A DNA stretch of 64,000 bases from JAHECE01 sp963780675 (GCA_963780675.1 CAWACR010000002.1:47020-111019); one strand, 5' to 3'. Counted from the first letter of the stretch, positions 44,341-55,164 are shown. The notes: generated by a model not told the origin, from the letters alone. Numbers and translations are program-made.

Positions 44341-45857
44341 ATGACCGTCACCCCGCCCCCCGGCACCGGTGCACCAGGTCCTGATGACGGCGCCCCCGAC
44401 GGTCCTCGACGACGCCGCCCCCGACCAGGCCCTCGACCGGCTCCGCGCCGCCGACCCCGCGCGGAGCGTCGAGCCCGACCTCACCACCCTGCGCGCGAGC
44501 GTCGACTCGCGTCTGGCCCCCGCCATCCCCGCCGCCACCGCCGACGGCGCCCCCCACCCGGCTGCCCAACCCCCCGACGAGCTCGCCGCGCGCCGCGCCC
44601 GGCGCCGCCGCCTCTGGCCCGCGGTCGCCGCGGCGGCCGCCGGGGTGCTGGTGGTCGGGTCGGTCGGGTACGGGCTCGGCAACCGGGCCACGCCGCCCGC
44701 CGCGGACTCGGTGATCTCGCTCGCCCAGGGCGACGCCGCCGCGCAGTCCGAGACCGCGGCCGGGTCCGACACCACGACCGGCGGCGGCGTCTCCGCCCCG
44801 GAGGTGGCCACCGACGCCCGGCTGAGCATCTACCCCTACCCGTCCTCGTGGCGGACGGTCTTCGGTGCCGCGGGCCTCTCGGACGCCACCGGCACGGCGC
44901 CGGCGTGGACCTTCGACCCGGGCGCGGTGTTCTCGGCGGAGTCGGCCACCGCGGCGGCCGCCGTCTTCGGACTCGAGGGCGAGGCCACCAATCCCCTACG
45001 GCGCGTGGACGGTCGGCTCGCAGGACGGCACCGGCCCGTCGCTCACGCTCCAGCCCGACGGCTACGCGAGCCTCTCCTACTACGACCCCACGCGGGACCC
45101 GTACGTCTGCGCCTCGACGACGACGCCCGAGGGCGCCGGCCCCGACGCCCGCACCGGCACCGCCTGCACCGAGGGCGACGCCGGCCCGGCCCCGAGCGGC
45201 GAGGCCGCGGCGGCGCAGATGCGCGATCTCCTGGCCGCGCTCGGCATCCAGACCACGGTGGAGGTCGAGTCCACCGAGTACGACGTCCCCGAGGCCGGCC
45301 AGCCGCGGATGACCACGGTGAACGCCTTCCAGGTGATCGACTCCCAGCGCACCGGCGTGACCTGGTCCGCCACCTTCCTCGGCGGCGGCGTCCAGTCGTT
45401 CTACGGACCGCTCGCGCCCCTCGTCTCCCTCGGCGACTACGCCGTCGTGAGCGAGAACGACGCCGTCGCGCGCCTCAACGACCCGCGCTTCGGCGCGTCG
45501 TGGGGCGGGGTCATGCCGCTGGCCGCGACGACGGACCTCGCCGGGGCCCGCGCCTCCGGCGAGGTGGCGTCCGGGACCGGCGGGGCGTCGTCGTCGGACA
45601 CCGGGACGTCCTCCGACGTGGTCGAGCCCGCGCCGAGCGACATCCCGACCGTCCCGCCCACCCTCGAACCCGGGGCCCCGGTCCCGTGGCCGGTCACCGA
45701 GGTCACGATCACGGGCGCGCGGCTCGGGCTGGCGCTCCAGTGGCTCACGGACGGCGCCGCGGTGCTGCTCCCCGCCTACGAGCTCACCGACGACGACGGC
45801 GGCACGTGGTCCGTGATCGCCGTCGCCGACGAGGACCTGGACTTCGCGACCGACTGA
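44341..45857 (+). CDS. membrane-anchored protein partnered with the ECF sigma factor (anti-sigma-like)
   Basis: The N-terminal 100 residues are cytoplasmic (TVLDDAAPDQALDRLRAADPARSVEPDLTTLRASV split), followed by one membrane helix (LWPAVAAAAAGVLVVGSVGYGLG) and about 350 extracellular residues. This is the layout of actinobacterial sigma-partner proteins. GAGGAGG precedes the ATG at 44341. Surplus bases near 44368 and 44996, at codon third positions, must be removed to read it through. The external domain has no family I recognise. Confidence 0.75.
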
Positions 45858-45863
45858 CGGCGT

Positions 45864-45938
45864 CGCTGAGGTCGAGCCCTCTCGTTCGTGACGTCGAGCG
45901 CCCCTCGACCTCACGAACGAGAGGGCTCGACCTCAGCG
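45864..45938. repeat. palindromic repeat, family B
   Basis: 75 bp with nearly perfect 35-bp arms starting CGCTGAGGTCGAGCCCTC. It lies between convergent genes and forms the last codons and stop of the AraC-type gene. Confidence 0.92.
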
Positions 45939-46759
45939 AGATCGTGCCGGGCTGCCGCGTGCTGGGCGGGCGTGAGCCCGGTGTGGCGCTGGACGTCCCG
46001 CGCCAGCCGGAACTCGTCGGTCCAGCCGAGCTGCGCGGCCCGCGCCGCCCACGCGGGCGTGCCGAAGACGTCGAGGCGCTCCAGGAGCGCCCGGACGCGG
46101 AAGATCCCCGCGAGCGTGCCGGGCGCCAGCCCGACGATCCGCCCGAACTCCCGGTCCAGGTGACCCGCCGAGATGCCGACGGTGCGGGCGACGTCGCCGA
46201 TCGGCGTCGTCGGGTCCCGTTGGAGCAGGGCGACGGCGCGCTCGCACCGATCGACGCCGTGCCCGGGCGGCGCGAGGTACTCGGTGAGCCCGCGCTCGAG
46301 GACGGCGAGCATCTCGTCCGGGTCGGTGAGCGCCTCGACCTGGCGCCGCACCGCGGCGGCGCCGGGCCACGCCGCGAGCAGGTTCACCACGCGCCCGCGG
46401 ATCGCCGCCGGCGGGGTGTGGAGGGCGACGGCGCAGCCCACCGGCGTGGTGACGAGTCCGAGGCAGTGGGTCTCCCCGGTCGGCTCGGTGGTCACGGGCC
46501 GGTCGTGCGGCCCTAGCAGGAAGCTGCTGACGGCGCGGAACGGGCGGTGCTCGCCGCGCAGGCGTGCGGCCGGCGTCGGGGGCCGCGAGGAGTGGGGGGT
46601 GAGGAGGATCGTCGGGCCGAGGACCAGCGCGGCGACGGCCGAGCCGGTCGGGGCGATCGTCTCGCGCTGGTAGGCCACCTGCCCGCGGGTGTACCAGAGC
46701 TCCTCGACGAACCGGCCGAGCAGGCCGGCGGGACGGAGCGTGGTGTAGACGATGTCCAC
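45911..46759 (-). CDS. AraC-family transcriptional regulator
   Basis: The 282-residue protein has a cupin-like N-terminal domain typical of the DUF6597 group (LLGRFVEELWYTRGQ). The C-terminal double helix-turn-helix is CERAVALLQRDPTTPIGDVARTVGISAGHLDREFGRIVGLAPG, and the last helix is GWTDEFRLARDVQRHTGLTPAQH. The final residues AEVEPSRS come from the family B palindrome. Inducer unknown. Confidence 0.88.
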   Translation of the reverse strand: MDIVYTTLRPAGLLGRFVEELWYTRGQVAYQRETIAPTGSAVAALVLGPTILLTPHSSRPPTPAARLRGEHRPFRAVSSFLLGPHDRPVTTEPTGETHCLGLVTTPVGCAVALHTPPAAIRGRVVNLLAAWPGAAAVRRQVEALTDPDEMLAVLERGLTEYLAPPGHGVDRCERAVALLQRDPTTPIGDVARTVGISAGHLDREFGRIVGLAPGTLAGIFRVRALLERLDVFGTPAWAARAAQLGWTDEFRLARDVQRHTGLTPAQHAAARHDLAEVEPSRS

Positions 46760-46910
46760 CCGTTCATCCTGCCGCCCGGGCCGGTGCGGCGAGGGAGAAC
46801 CGGCCCGTCCGGCGTCGACCGCCACCCGCGGCGCGCACCCCGTTCGCGGCGGCCCGGCGCACCCGCGGGGAGCGCGTCACTCGGGTCCCGGCGGCGTGCG
46901 TGGGAAACTC

Positions 46911-49900
46911 GTGCTCGTGCCGAATCCCGCCGCCCCGGCGCGCGCCGCCAGCCCCCACCCCGCGCGCGCCCGTCCCGCGCGCACGGACGCCGCCCGCGCC
47001 GACCTCGTGCAGGCCCTCCGCGACGCCGTCGCCGGCGAGGTGGACGACTCCGCCCGCCGCCGCGCCGAGTACTCCACGGACGCCTCGAACTACCGCGTGG
47101 TCCCGGAGGTCGTCGTCTGCCCGCGCGACGCCGACGACGTCCTCGCCGCGCTCGCCGTCGCCCGCGAGGCCGGCGCCCCGGTCACGACCCGCGGCGGCGG
47201 CACGTCGGTGGCGGGCAACGCCGTCGGCCCCGGCGTCGTCCTCGACTTCTCCCGGCACATGCACCGCATCGGCGAGATCGACGCCGAGGCGCGCACCGCC
47301 GTCGTCGAGCCCGGCGTGATCATGAGCAGCCTCCAGCAGGCGGCCGCAGCCGCACGGCCTGCGCTTCGGCCCCGACCCGTCCACGCTCAACCGCGCCACG
47401 CTCGGCGGCATGATCGGCAACAACGCCTGCGGCCCGCACGCCGTGGCCTACGGGCGGACGGCCGACAACGTGCGTGGCGCTCGACGTCGTCGACGGCCTC
47501 GGCCGCCGCTTCACCGCCGGCGCGGGCCCCGAGAACCTCGACGCCGTCCCCGGGCTCGAGGCGCTGCGTCACCGCGACACCTCGGCGCTGCATCCGCACC
47601 GAGCTGGGCCGGTTCGGCCGCCAGGTCTCCGGCTACTCCCTCGAGCACCTGCTCCCCGAGAACGGCACGGACCTCGCGAAGGCGCTGGTCGGCACCGAGG
47701 GCACGCTGGTGACGGTGCTCGGCGCGACCGTCTCCCTGGTCGCCGCTCGCCGCCGCGCCGGTGCTGGTCGTGCTCGGCTACCCGGACATGCCGACGGCGG
47801 CCGACGCCGTCCCCGCCCTCCTCGCCTGCGCCCCCGCTCGCGATCGAGGGCATGGACGCCCGGCTGGTCGACGTCGTCCGGCGGCACAAGGGCGCCGACG
47901 CCGTCCCGGCCCTGCCCGCCGGGCGCCGGCTGGCTCTTCGTCGAGGTGGGCGGCGACGACGCGCGAGGACGCCCTCGCCCGCGCGCGCGCGATCGTCGCC
48001 GACGCCGGGCACGCGTCGCCACACGCGTCGCTGCCGCCCGGCCCCGAGGCCACGGCGCTGTGGCAGATCCGGGCCGACGGCGCGGGCCTGGCCGGGCGCA
48101 CGCCGTCGGGCGCGCAGGCGTGGCCGGGCTGGGAGGACGCGGCCGTGCCGCCCGAGCGGCTCGGCGCCTACCTGCGCGAGTTCGACGCGCTCCTCGCCGA
48201 GCACGGCTTCGACGGCCTGCCGTACGGCCACTTCGGCGACGGCTGCGTCCACGTCCGCATCGACATGCCGCTCGAGACGCGCGCCGGCGTCGGCGTCTTC
48301 CGCGCGCTTCATGACCGACGCCGCCCGGCTGGTGGCGTCGCACGGCGGCTCGCTCTCGGGCGAGCACGGCGACGGCCGCGCCCGCGGCGAGCTCCTGCCG
48401 ATCATGTACTCGGCCGAGGCGATCGCGCCTGTTCGACGGCGTTCAAGGACCTGTTCGACCCGAACGACCTGCTCAACCCCGGCATCGTCGTCCGACCCCC
48501 GCCCGATCGACGCGGACCTGCGCCGCCCGCACGCGCGGCCGCCTGCCCGCGAAGCGGCGGCTTCGCCTTCCCGCACGACGACGGCGACCTGACCGACGGC
48601 GGTCCACCGGTGCGTCGGGCGTCGGCAAGTGCCGGGCGACACGCTCCGCCGCCGGCGGGTTCATGTGCCCGTCGCTACCAGGCGACCAAGGACGAGAAGG
48701 ACGTCACCCGCGGCCGCGCGCGCGTGCTGCAGGAGATGGCGAACGGGTCGCTTCATCCGGCGGCTGGGCCGCGCCGGAGGTCCGCGAGTCGCTCGACCTG
48801 TGCCTGTCCTGCAAGGCGTGCTCGGCCGACTGCCCGGCCGGCGTCGACATGGCCGCGTACAAGGCCGAGGTGCTCTACCGCACGCTACAAGGGCCGGCTG
48901 CGGCCGATCAACCACTACGCGCTCGGCTGGCTGCCGCGGTGGGGCACGCTGCTGACGACGGTGCCGCTGGTCGCGCGCGTGGCCAACGCCGCGCTCGGGG
49001 TGCGCCCGCTCGCCAAGGCGGTGCTCGCCGTCGCCGGCCTCGACACCCGGCGCGAGATGGCCCCGTTCGCCACCCAGACCTTCTCCGCCTGGTGGGCCGA
49101 GCGCGGGCAGGCGGCGGCCGACGGCGCGGCGCGGCGGGGGAGCCGGCGCGCGACGGCGCGGCGGCCGACGGCGCGGCGGCCGACGGCGCGGCGTCGGGTC
49201 GGCCCCAGGTGGTGCTCTGGGCCGACTCCTTCAGCGAGACGATGGACCCGGCGGGCGCCCGGGCGGCCGTCGAGGTGCTCGAGGCCGCCGGCTACGAGGT
49301 GCTCACGCCGCCCGGCGAGCCGTGCTGCGGCCTCACCTGGATCTCGACCGGGCAGCTCGACGGCGCGCGCAAGCGCCTGCGGGGTCTGCTCGACTCGCTG
49401 GCGCCGTTCGCGGTGAACGGCATCCCGATCGTCGGCGTCGAGCCGTCCTGCACCGCGGTGCTGCGCTCCGACCTGCTCGACCTGCTGCCCGACGACAAGC
49501 GCGCGCCCGTGGTCTCCGCCGCGACGCTCACGCTGGCCGAGCTCCTCACCGCGGCGCCGCCCGTGGGCCCGGGGGAGCGGTGGGCGCCGCCGTCGCTCGC
49601 GGGGACCCGGGTGGTGGCGCAGCCGCACTGCCACCACCACTCCGTCATGGGGTACGGCGCGGACCTCGCGCTGCTGCGGCAGGCGGGGGCGGAGGTGCAG
49701 ACGCTCGCGGGCTGCTGCGGGCTCGCGGGGAACTTCGGGATGGAGAAGGGGCACTACGACGTGTCGGTGGCGGTGGCGGAGAACGCGCTGCTGCCGGCGC
49801 TGCGGGCCGCTGACCCCGGCACCGTGTTCCTGGCGGACGGGTTCTCCTGCCGCACCCAGGCCGACCAGCTCGCCGGGGAGCAGGGCGTCCACCTCGCGAC

Positions 49901-49934
49901 GTTGCTGGCCGACGCCGCGCGCCCAACCCGCTGA
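46911..49934 (+). CDS. FAD-linked oxidase with Fe-S domain (D-lactate dehydrogenase-like), about 19 frameshifts
   Basis: Joined across frames it gives about 980 residues. The FAD-binding part shows VTTRGGGTSVAGNAVGPGV and LGGMIGNNACGPHAV; the substrate domain contains HFGDGCVHVR and SLSGEHGDGRARGELLP. Then come CLSCKACSADCPAGVDM and two CCG-type motifs (EPCCGLTWISTGQ, LAGCCGLAGNFGMEKGHYD). Such proteins oxidise D-lactate or other 2-hydroxyacids into the respiratory chain. Surplus single bases occur about every 30-150 nt between 47356 and 49133 (for example 47473, 47591, 48307, 48885), almost all C or G at codon third positions. All key residues survive. Confidence 0.85.
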
Positions 49935-50002
49935 GGTCGAGCGCTCTCGTTCGTGAGGTCGAGGGGTTGTCCACAGGTTGTGAGGAGCGCTCGACCTCAG
50001 CG
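49929..50002. repeat. palindromic repeat, family B
   Basis: Outer arms CGCTGAGGTCGAGCGCTC with its complement, and a centre containing TTGTCCACAGGTTGTGAGG. It contains the stop codon of the flavoprotein gene (49932-49934). Confidence 0.9.
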
Positions 50003-50161
50003 AAGGGAGGGGCGACGGGGCGACGACGGGGGACACGCGGGCGGCGGCGCGCCGCGGTCGGTGGTTGGCCCGCGACCGAGGCCGCGCCGCCTCCGGCGGG
50101 TCGTGAGAGACTGTCGTCCTCCCGACCTCACCCGCATCACACCAGGCGGAGCGCTGCTGCT

Positions 50162-51217
50162 ATGCCGTTGTTCGAGCTCGACGAGGGACGTCTCGTCCCG
50201 GCCCAGTACGGCCGTCCCGTGAACGAGCCGATCGAGCCCGATGCGGTGGACGTCGTCCGTGAGCAGCTCCTCGAGATCGTGGCCCGACCCCTGTTCCCCG
50301 TGCGCCGGCTCCGTGGCTTCGGCGCCGCGGACGGCAGCGAGTCGGAACCCGGAACCGCGCCGACGGGGGGCGCCCCCCGCGAGGCGGACCTGATCGCGCT
50401 CGACTCCGACGGCCAGGTGGTCGTCGTCGCCGTCACGGCGCGCGTGGACGCGGCGACGCTCGTCTGGATCCTCGCCCAGGCCGGAAAAGGCGCCCGGATG
50501 AGCTGGACGGACATCGCGCAGGGGTACCCCGGTGGCGTCGCGACGTTCCGCTCCGAATGGGCCGGCTTCCGCGAGTCCGCGCCGCGTGGCGTCCAGGGGC
50601 CGCCCGCGGTGCTCGTCGCCTTCGCGATCGACGACGACGTCCGCCCGGCGCTCGAGGTCCTCGCGTCCTCCGGACTCCAGGTGATCGAGCTCGTCGTGCG
50701 GCGGATGAGCAGCGGCCGGCGGTTCGTCGACGCGGTCGAGCTGCGCCGGACCGCCCTTCCCAGTGCCCGGCCGGTCATCACGCCGTCGTCGCCGCGGCGC
50801 ATGGTCGGTGCCGCGGGCGGACGGGGCGAGCCGGAGGCCGTGACTCCCACGGTCTCGGTCGACCTGAGCCCGGAGGGGAACCTCCGGATGATCGGTGCGG
50901 TCCTGAGCTCCGCCGTCGAGCTCGTGTGGCGCGACGGCGCCGGGGACGATCACGTCCACAGCGCCCTCCTGACCCCGGACGGGGTGATCGTCCTGCCCGG
51001 CGGGCTGTCGGTCACGGACCCGACCGACGCCGCGCGCCGGGTGAGCGGCCGGGACGACGTCGACGGCTGGTCCGCCTGGCGGGTCGGCGACGGCGGTCCG
51101 ACGCTCGGCGAGGCTCGCGCGGAACTGCAGGGCGCCGTCGGGCGGCGGCACGGTGGGGGCGGGAGCCGCGCCGCCGGGTCGGACGGGCGCCGTCGGCGGC
51201 ACGCGACCGCCGTCTGA
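50162..51217 (+). CDS. uncharacterised protein, possible nuclease-like fold
   Basis: The 351-residue soluble protein opens PLFELDEGRLVPAQYGRPV. A segment EADLIALDSDGQVVVVAVTARV (residues 75-97) resembles the beta-strands of PDDEXK-type folds, but the catalytic Lys is replaced by Thr-Ala. The second half (LRMIGAVLSSAVELVWRDG...) looks like a separate alpha/beta domain. I do not recognise a function. It is probably single-gene; a family B repeat precedes it. Confidence 0.6.
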   Translation: MPLFELDEGRLVPAQYGRPVNEPIEPDAVDVVREQLLEIVARPLFPVRRLRGFGAADGSESEPGTAPTGGAPREADLIALDSDGQVVVVAVTARVDAATLVWILAQAGKGARMSWTDIAQGYPGGVATFRSEWAGFRESAPRGVQGPPAVLVAFAIDDDVRPALEVLASSGLQVIELVVRRMSSGRRFVDAVELRRTALPSARPVITPSSPRRMVGAAGGRGEPEAVTPTVSVDLSPEGNLRMIGAVLSSAVELVWRDGAGDDHVHSALLTPDGVIVLPGGLSVTDPTDAARRVSGRDDVDGWSAWRVGDGGPTLGEARAELQGAVGRRHGGGGSRAAGSDGRRRRHATAV

Positions 51218-51296
51218 CGCCCCGTCGACGGCGTGGGACCGTCGCGCGCGCGGCTCACGGGCCGGCGCGCCGTCGGCCGGAGGCGCGCGCCGTCGG

Positions 51297-52004
51297 TCAG
51301 AGCAGGGGTAGCGCCTCGGAGAGGTCGGGGAGGCCGTCGCTGAGGGAGTGCGGGCGCAGGGCGCCGGCCCGGATTCCCTGAGCCCAGGTGATCCGGCCCG
51401 AGGCGAGGAGCACGAACGCCCGCGCGTCGCCGACCTCGACGTCCGCGCCCGTCCGGCGACGCAGCACGTCGACCAGGGCCTCCGCCACCAGGACCCGCGC
51501 CGTCGGCTCCACGGGGACGGGGAGCGGCAGCAGGGGCGCGAGGTCCTCGGCGTGGATCACGAGCTCGGCCAGGCGGGACACGAGCATGTCCGAGAGGAGG
51601 ATCGGCCCGCGGTGGCCGGTGACGACGACGTCGCTCCCGTTCCGCGGGAGGAGGCGCCCCACCTGGGCGAACGCCTGGTCGGCGAGTTCGTCGAGGGCGG
51701 TCGCGCGGCGCTTCGCGATCGCGGCGGACAGCTCGCGGGCGGCGCGGCCCGTGCGCGAGGCGCCGTGGGAGTAGCCGGCAAGGTACTCACCGAGGGACAA
51801 GGGCTGCGCGTCCGGGGGCGCCGGCCGGCACGCGGCGAGCGCGTGCAGGGTCCGCCCGAGGTGGGCCACGACGTCGGCCACGGTCCAGCCGGGCAGGGGG
51901 TCGGGCAGGTCGGCGACGTCGTCGGGCAGGTCCGCGAGCCAGCGTCGCAGGAGGCCCCACTGGTCGCGCAGGTCGGCGGCGAGCGTGGCGGGGTCGGCGG
52001 TCAC
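51297..52004 (-). CDS. maleylpyruvate isomerase/DinB-fold (mycothiol-dependent type) protein
   Basis: The 235-residue protein has the N-terminal DinB-like bundle with the signature DPLPGWTVADVVAHLGRTLHAL and a histidine in AELVIHAEDLAPLL. These match TIGR03083-type actinobacterial proteins that use or may use mycothiol. The specific reaction is unknown. GTG at 52004 is used. Confidence 0.82.
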   Translation of the reverse strand: MTADPATLAADLRDQWGLLRRWLADLPDDVADLPDPLPGWTVADVVAHLGRTLHALAACRPAPPDAQPLSLGEYLAGYSHGASRTGRAARELSAAIAKRRATALDELADQAFAQVGRLLPRNGSDVVVTGHRGPILLSDMLVSRLAELVIHAEDLAPLLPLPVPVEPTARVLVAEALVDVLRRRTGADVEVGDARAFVLLASGRITWAQGIRAGALRPHSLSDGLPDLSEALPLL

Positions 52005-52108
52005 GGGCCCATCATGGCCGACGGCGTCGGCCGAACGCGGGGCATCGTCACGCCCGCGCGCGCTCCCGCCGCCTCCCCCACTCGCACGACCTGCCCGCTG
52101 AGAGACGG

Positions 52109-52174
52109 CCTGCCGAACGCGGGGTTATGGGTCGAATGAGCGCCCATTCGACCCATAACCCCGCGTTCGGCAGG
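52109..52174. repeat. palindromic repeat, family C
   Basis: 66-bp palindrome with about 30-bp arms (CCTGCCGAACGCGGGGTTAT...). It lies downstream of metX and is nearly identical to the copy that ends tmk. Confidence 0.93.
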
Positions 52175-52204
52175 CTTGGGGGGCGGGGCGGGGCGGGGCG
52201 GGAC

Positions 52205-53548
52205 TCAGGGGACGAGCGTGGCGAGGAACTCCCCGACGGCCGGCCCGAGCTGGTCGATCTCGATGAGGAAGCCGTCGTGCCCGAAGTCGGAGTGGATGAG
52301 CCGCAGCGGCAGCGCGCCCGGCACCCGGGCGACGATCCGCACCGACTGCTCCGGGAGGAACAACCGGTCGGAGTCGACCGCCACGACCAGAGCCCGCGCC
52401 GTGATGGTGCGCAGCGCGGCGTCCACCCCGCCGCGGTCCCGGCCGAGGTCGTGCGTGAGCATCGACTCCGTGAGGACGATGTAGGAGTTCGCGTCGAACC
52501 GCCGCGCGAGCTTCTGCGCGTGGTGGTCGAGGTAGGACTGGACGGCGAACCGCCCGCCCCCACCCATCGGCTCCTCGCCGCCCTGCGGGATCCGGCCGAA
52601 CCGGTTGTCCAGCTCGGATGCGCTGCGGTACGTCGTGTGGGCGATCTGCCGGGCGATGCCCAGCCCCACGTGCGGGCCGTCGCCGTCCTCGGCGTCGTAG
52701 TAGTCGCCGTCGCGGAACTTCGGGTCCGCCCGCACGGCCGCGATCTGGGCGTGCGCCCACGCGATCTGGTCGGCGGTGGTCTGCGCCGCGGAGGCGATGA
52801 CGGCGATCCCGCGCACCCGCTCGGGTTCCATGGCGGCCCACTCGAGCACGCGGTGCCCGCCCATGGATGCGCCCACGACGAGTGCCCAGGAGTCGACCCC
52901 GAGGGCGTCTGCCAGCCGGATCTCGGCCGCGACCTGATCCCGCACGGTCACGTAGGGGAACCGGCTGCCGTACGGCGCGCCGTCCGGCGCGGGCGACGCC
53001 GGACCGGTGGTCCCCTGACAGCCGCCGAGCACGTTGGGGCACACGACGAAGTAGCGGTCCGTGTCGATCGGGCACCCCGGCCCGACCATGCCCGGCCACC
53101 ACCCGTCGGTCGGGTGCCCGGGCCCGGCCTCACCGGCGACGTGGGAGTCGCCGGTGAGCGCGTGGAGGATCAGGACGGCGTTGTCGCGTGCTTCGTTGAG
53201 CTCGCCCCACGTCTCGTACGCCATCCGCACGGCCGGCAACCGGCCGCCCGCCTCGAGCTTCAGCGGGCCGAGGTCCGCGAACTGCCGGTGGCCTACCGGG
53301 TCGTCCGGGGTCCAGGCGGCGGAGGCGGGGAGAGGGTCGGTGGAGCCACGCACGTGCTGGTACCGCCTAGGCCGGGGCGTTGCCGACCGCGGCGCCGCGC
53401 GCTTGGGGGCCGACGACGGCGGCGCCGGACGCGGAGCCGAGGCCGCGCCGTCGTCGGGGCTTCCGGGCGCAGGCGTGCCGCTCTGGGCTGGCCGCCTGCG
53501 CTCCGGTGTGCTCACGAGTGACAACGGTACGTGCCGCACGCACCTCAC
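52205..53548 (-). CDS. metX: homoserine O-acetyltransferase
   Basis: The alpha/beta-hydrolase acyltransferase activates homoserine for methionine synthesis. It shows ILHALTGDSHVAG, FVVCPNVLGGCQGTTGP, nucleophile Ser in GASMGGHRVLEWA, Asp in AVDSDRLFLPEQ and His in SDFGHDGFLIE. The core begins about residue 65; the preceding Pro/Ala-rich stretch is unusual. GTG at 53548 overlaps the metY stop (GTGA); GTG at 53515 is an alternative. Operon metY-metX. Confidence 0.94.
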   Translation of the reverse strand: MRCVRHVPLSLVSTPERRRPAQSGTPAPGSPDDGAASAPRPAPPSSAPKRAAPRSATPRPRRYQHVRGSTDPLPASAAWTPDDPVGHRQFADLGPLKLEAGGRLPAVRMAYETWGELNEARDNAVLILHALTGDSHVAGEAGPGHPTDGWWPGMVGPGCPIDTDRYFVVCPNVLGGCQGTTGPASPAPDGAPYGSRFPYVTVRDQVAAEIRLADALGVDSWALVVGASMGGHRVLEWAAMEPERVRGIAVIASAAQTTADQIAWAHAQIAAVRADPKFRDGDYYDAEDGDGPHVGLGIARQIAHTTYRSASELDNRFGRIPQGGEEPMGGGGRFAVQSYLDHHAQKLARRFDANSYIVLTESMLTHDLGRDRGGVDAALRTITARALVVAVDSDRLFLPEQSVRIVARVPGALPLRLIHSDFGHDGFLIEIDQLGPAVGEFLATLVP

Positions 53549-54860
53549 GCACCCTTCGCGGCGCGGAAGCCTGCCTCCAGGTCCGCGAGGATGTCGTCGA
53601 TGTTCTCGATCCCGACGGCGAGGCGCACCAGCCCGGGGTCACCCCGGACAGCTCCTGCTCCTCGGGGGTGAGCTGGCTGTGCGTGGTCGACGCCGGGTGG
53701 ATGACGAGGGAGCGCACGTCGCCGATGTTCGCGACGTTCGAGTGCAGCTCGAGCGCGTAGACGAACGCCTGACCGGCCTCGCGCCCGCCGTCGAGCTCGA
53801 AGGCGACGATCGCGCCCGCGCCCCGAGGCAGGTACTTCTCCGCGTTGGCGTGCCACGGGCTGGAGGGCAGGCCGGCGTAGTGGACGCGGACGACGTCGTC
53901 GCGGTCCTCGAGCCACTGGGCGACGTGCTCGGCGTTGGCGACGTGGCGCTCGATGCGCAGGGAGAGCGTCTCGAGGCCCTGGGCGATGAGGAACGCGTTG
54001 AACGGGGAGATCGCGGAGCCGAGGTCGCGCAGCAGCTGGAGGCGCGCCTTGAGGATGAAGGCGAGGTTGACGCCGAAGAGGCCGTCGGCGCCGAGGTCGC
54101 GCGCGAAGACGAGGCCGTTGTAGGACGGGTCGGGGGTGTTGTAGTTCGGGAAGCGCTCGGGGTGCTGCGCGAAGTCGAACGTGCCGCCGTCGACGATCAC
54201 GCCGCCGATCGCGGTGCCGTGCCCGCCGAGGTACTTCGTCGCGGAGTGGACGACGATGTCCGCGCCCCACTCCAGCGGACGCAGGAGGTAGGGGGTGGCG
54301 ACGGTGTTGTCGACGACGAGCGGCACACCGACCTCGTGGGCGATCGCCGCGATCGTCTCGATGTCCAGGATGTCCGACTTGGGGTTGGGGATCGTCTCGC
54401 CGAAGAACAGCTTGGTGTTCGGGCGGACGGCGTCGCGCCAGGCCTGCGGGTCGTGGGGGTCGGTGACGAACGTGGTCTCGATGCCGAGCTTCGGCAGCGT
54501 GTAGTGCAGGAGGTTGTACGTGCCGCCGTAGAGCGACGGGCTGGCGACCACGTGGTCGCCGGCCTCGGCGATGTTGAGGATCGCGAAGGTCTCGGCGGCC
54601 TGGCCCGAGGAGACGAGCAGCGCGCCGACGCCGCCCTCGAGGGAGGCGATCCGGTTCTCCACGACCTCCTGGGTCGGGTTGCCGATCCGGGTGTAGATGG
54701 GGCCGAGCTCCTGGAGGGCGAACCGGGCCGCGGCCTGCTCCGCCGAGGCGAAGACGTAGGACGTGGTCTGGTAGATCGGCAGGGCGCGGGCGCCGGTGGC
54801 CGGGTCGGGGGTCTGGCCGGCGTGGATCTGGCGGGTTTCGAAGGACCAGGCGTTGTTCAT
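53545..54860 (-). CDS. metY: O-acetylhomoserine sulfhydrylase (one frameshift)
   Basis: The PLP enzyme makes homocysteine from O-acetylhomoserine and sulfide. It starts FETRQIHAGQTPDPATGARALPIYQTTSYVF (split) and carries the PLP lysine in HSATKYLGGHG. C-terminal SLVIHPASTTHSQLTPEEQELSGVTPG (split) then continues LVRLAVGIENIDDILADLEAGF in another frame. Adding one G to the GGG run near 53636 restores it. The operon leader holds a leaderless Met/Cys peptide. Confidence 0.93.
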
Positions 54861-55069
54861 GATCGGGGCTCCCTGGGGGCGGGGCGCTCGTCGCGCGTCG
54901 GACGTACGGGGGAAGCGGGTCTCAGTGGCGAGACCTCACCTGTGGTGCTCGAGGTGGCGGTAGCGCGGCGCCTTGGTGTGCGCCGACCCGCCGTTGGGTC
55001 GGATGCGCACATGGGAGGGCTGATCCGGCTCAGGGGCCGGGATCAGCGCACGCCGAGATGTGCGCTGGT
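54861..55069 (-). promoter_or_regulatory. structured 5' leader of metY-metX (possible attenuator)
   Basis: About 210 nt between the leader peptide and metY hold several stable hairpins. CTGATCC-CGGC...GCC-GGATCAG lies around 55022-55046. GTGCGC/GCGCAC encloses CCGACCC/GGGTCGG around 54975-55012. GGTCTC-GCCACT-GAGACC lies at 54919-54936. I see no match to SAM riboswitch consensus. Confidence 0.55.
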
Positions 55070-55093
55070 TCAGCGGCACATTCGACGGCTCAT
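55070..55093 (-). CDS. leaderless Met/Cys leader peptide MSRRMCR
   Basis: An eight-codon frame (seven residues plus TGA) starts at ATG 55093. A TACCCT -10 box lies exactly 6 nt upstream, so translation would start at the 5' end of the mRNA. Met and Cys at positions 5-6 fit a peptide that senses sulfur amino acid or charged-tRNA supply ahead of metY-metX, like the Cys leader peptides of other actinobacteria. Too short for ordinary gene finding. Confidence 0.6.
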   Translation of the reverse strand: MSRRMCR

Positions 55094-55099
55094 GGCGTG

Positions 55100-55105
55100 A
55101 GGGTA
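55100..55105 (-). promoter_or_regulatory. -10 box of the metY-metX leader transcript
   Basis: TACCCT on the minus strand, 6 nt before the leader-peptide ATG at 55093. Confidence 0.58.
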
Positions 55106-55164
55106 GGACGCCCTCCCGGGCGGGACGAGGCCGTCTTGCATCGTGGACTGGGTGGGGGGCCCGG

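Noticed and set aside
46911..49934. Several separate small genes in place of one flavoprotein
   Set aside because: The pieces follow the order of one family without gaps, and each frame change is exactly one base.
54861..55069. SAM riboswitch before metY
   Set aside because: I could not find the conserved SAM-I or SAM-IV core sequences; the hairpins fit attenuation better.
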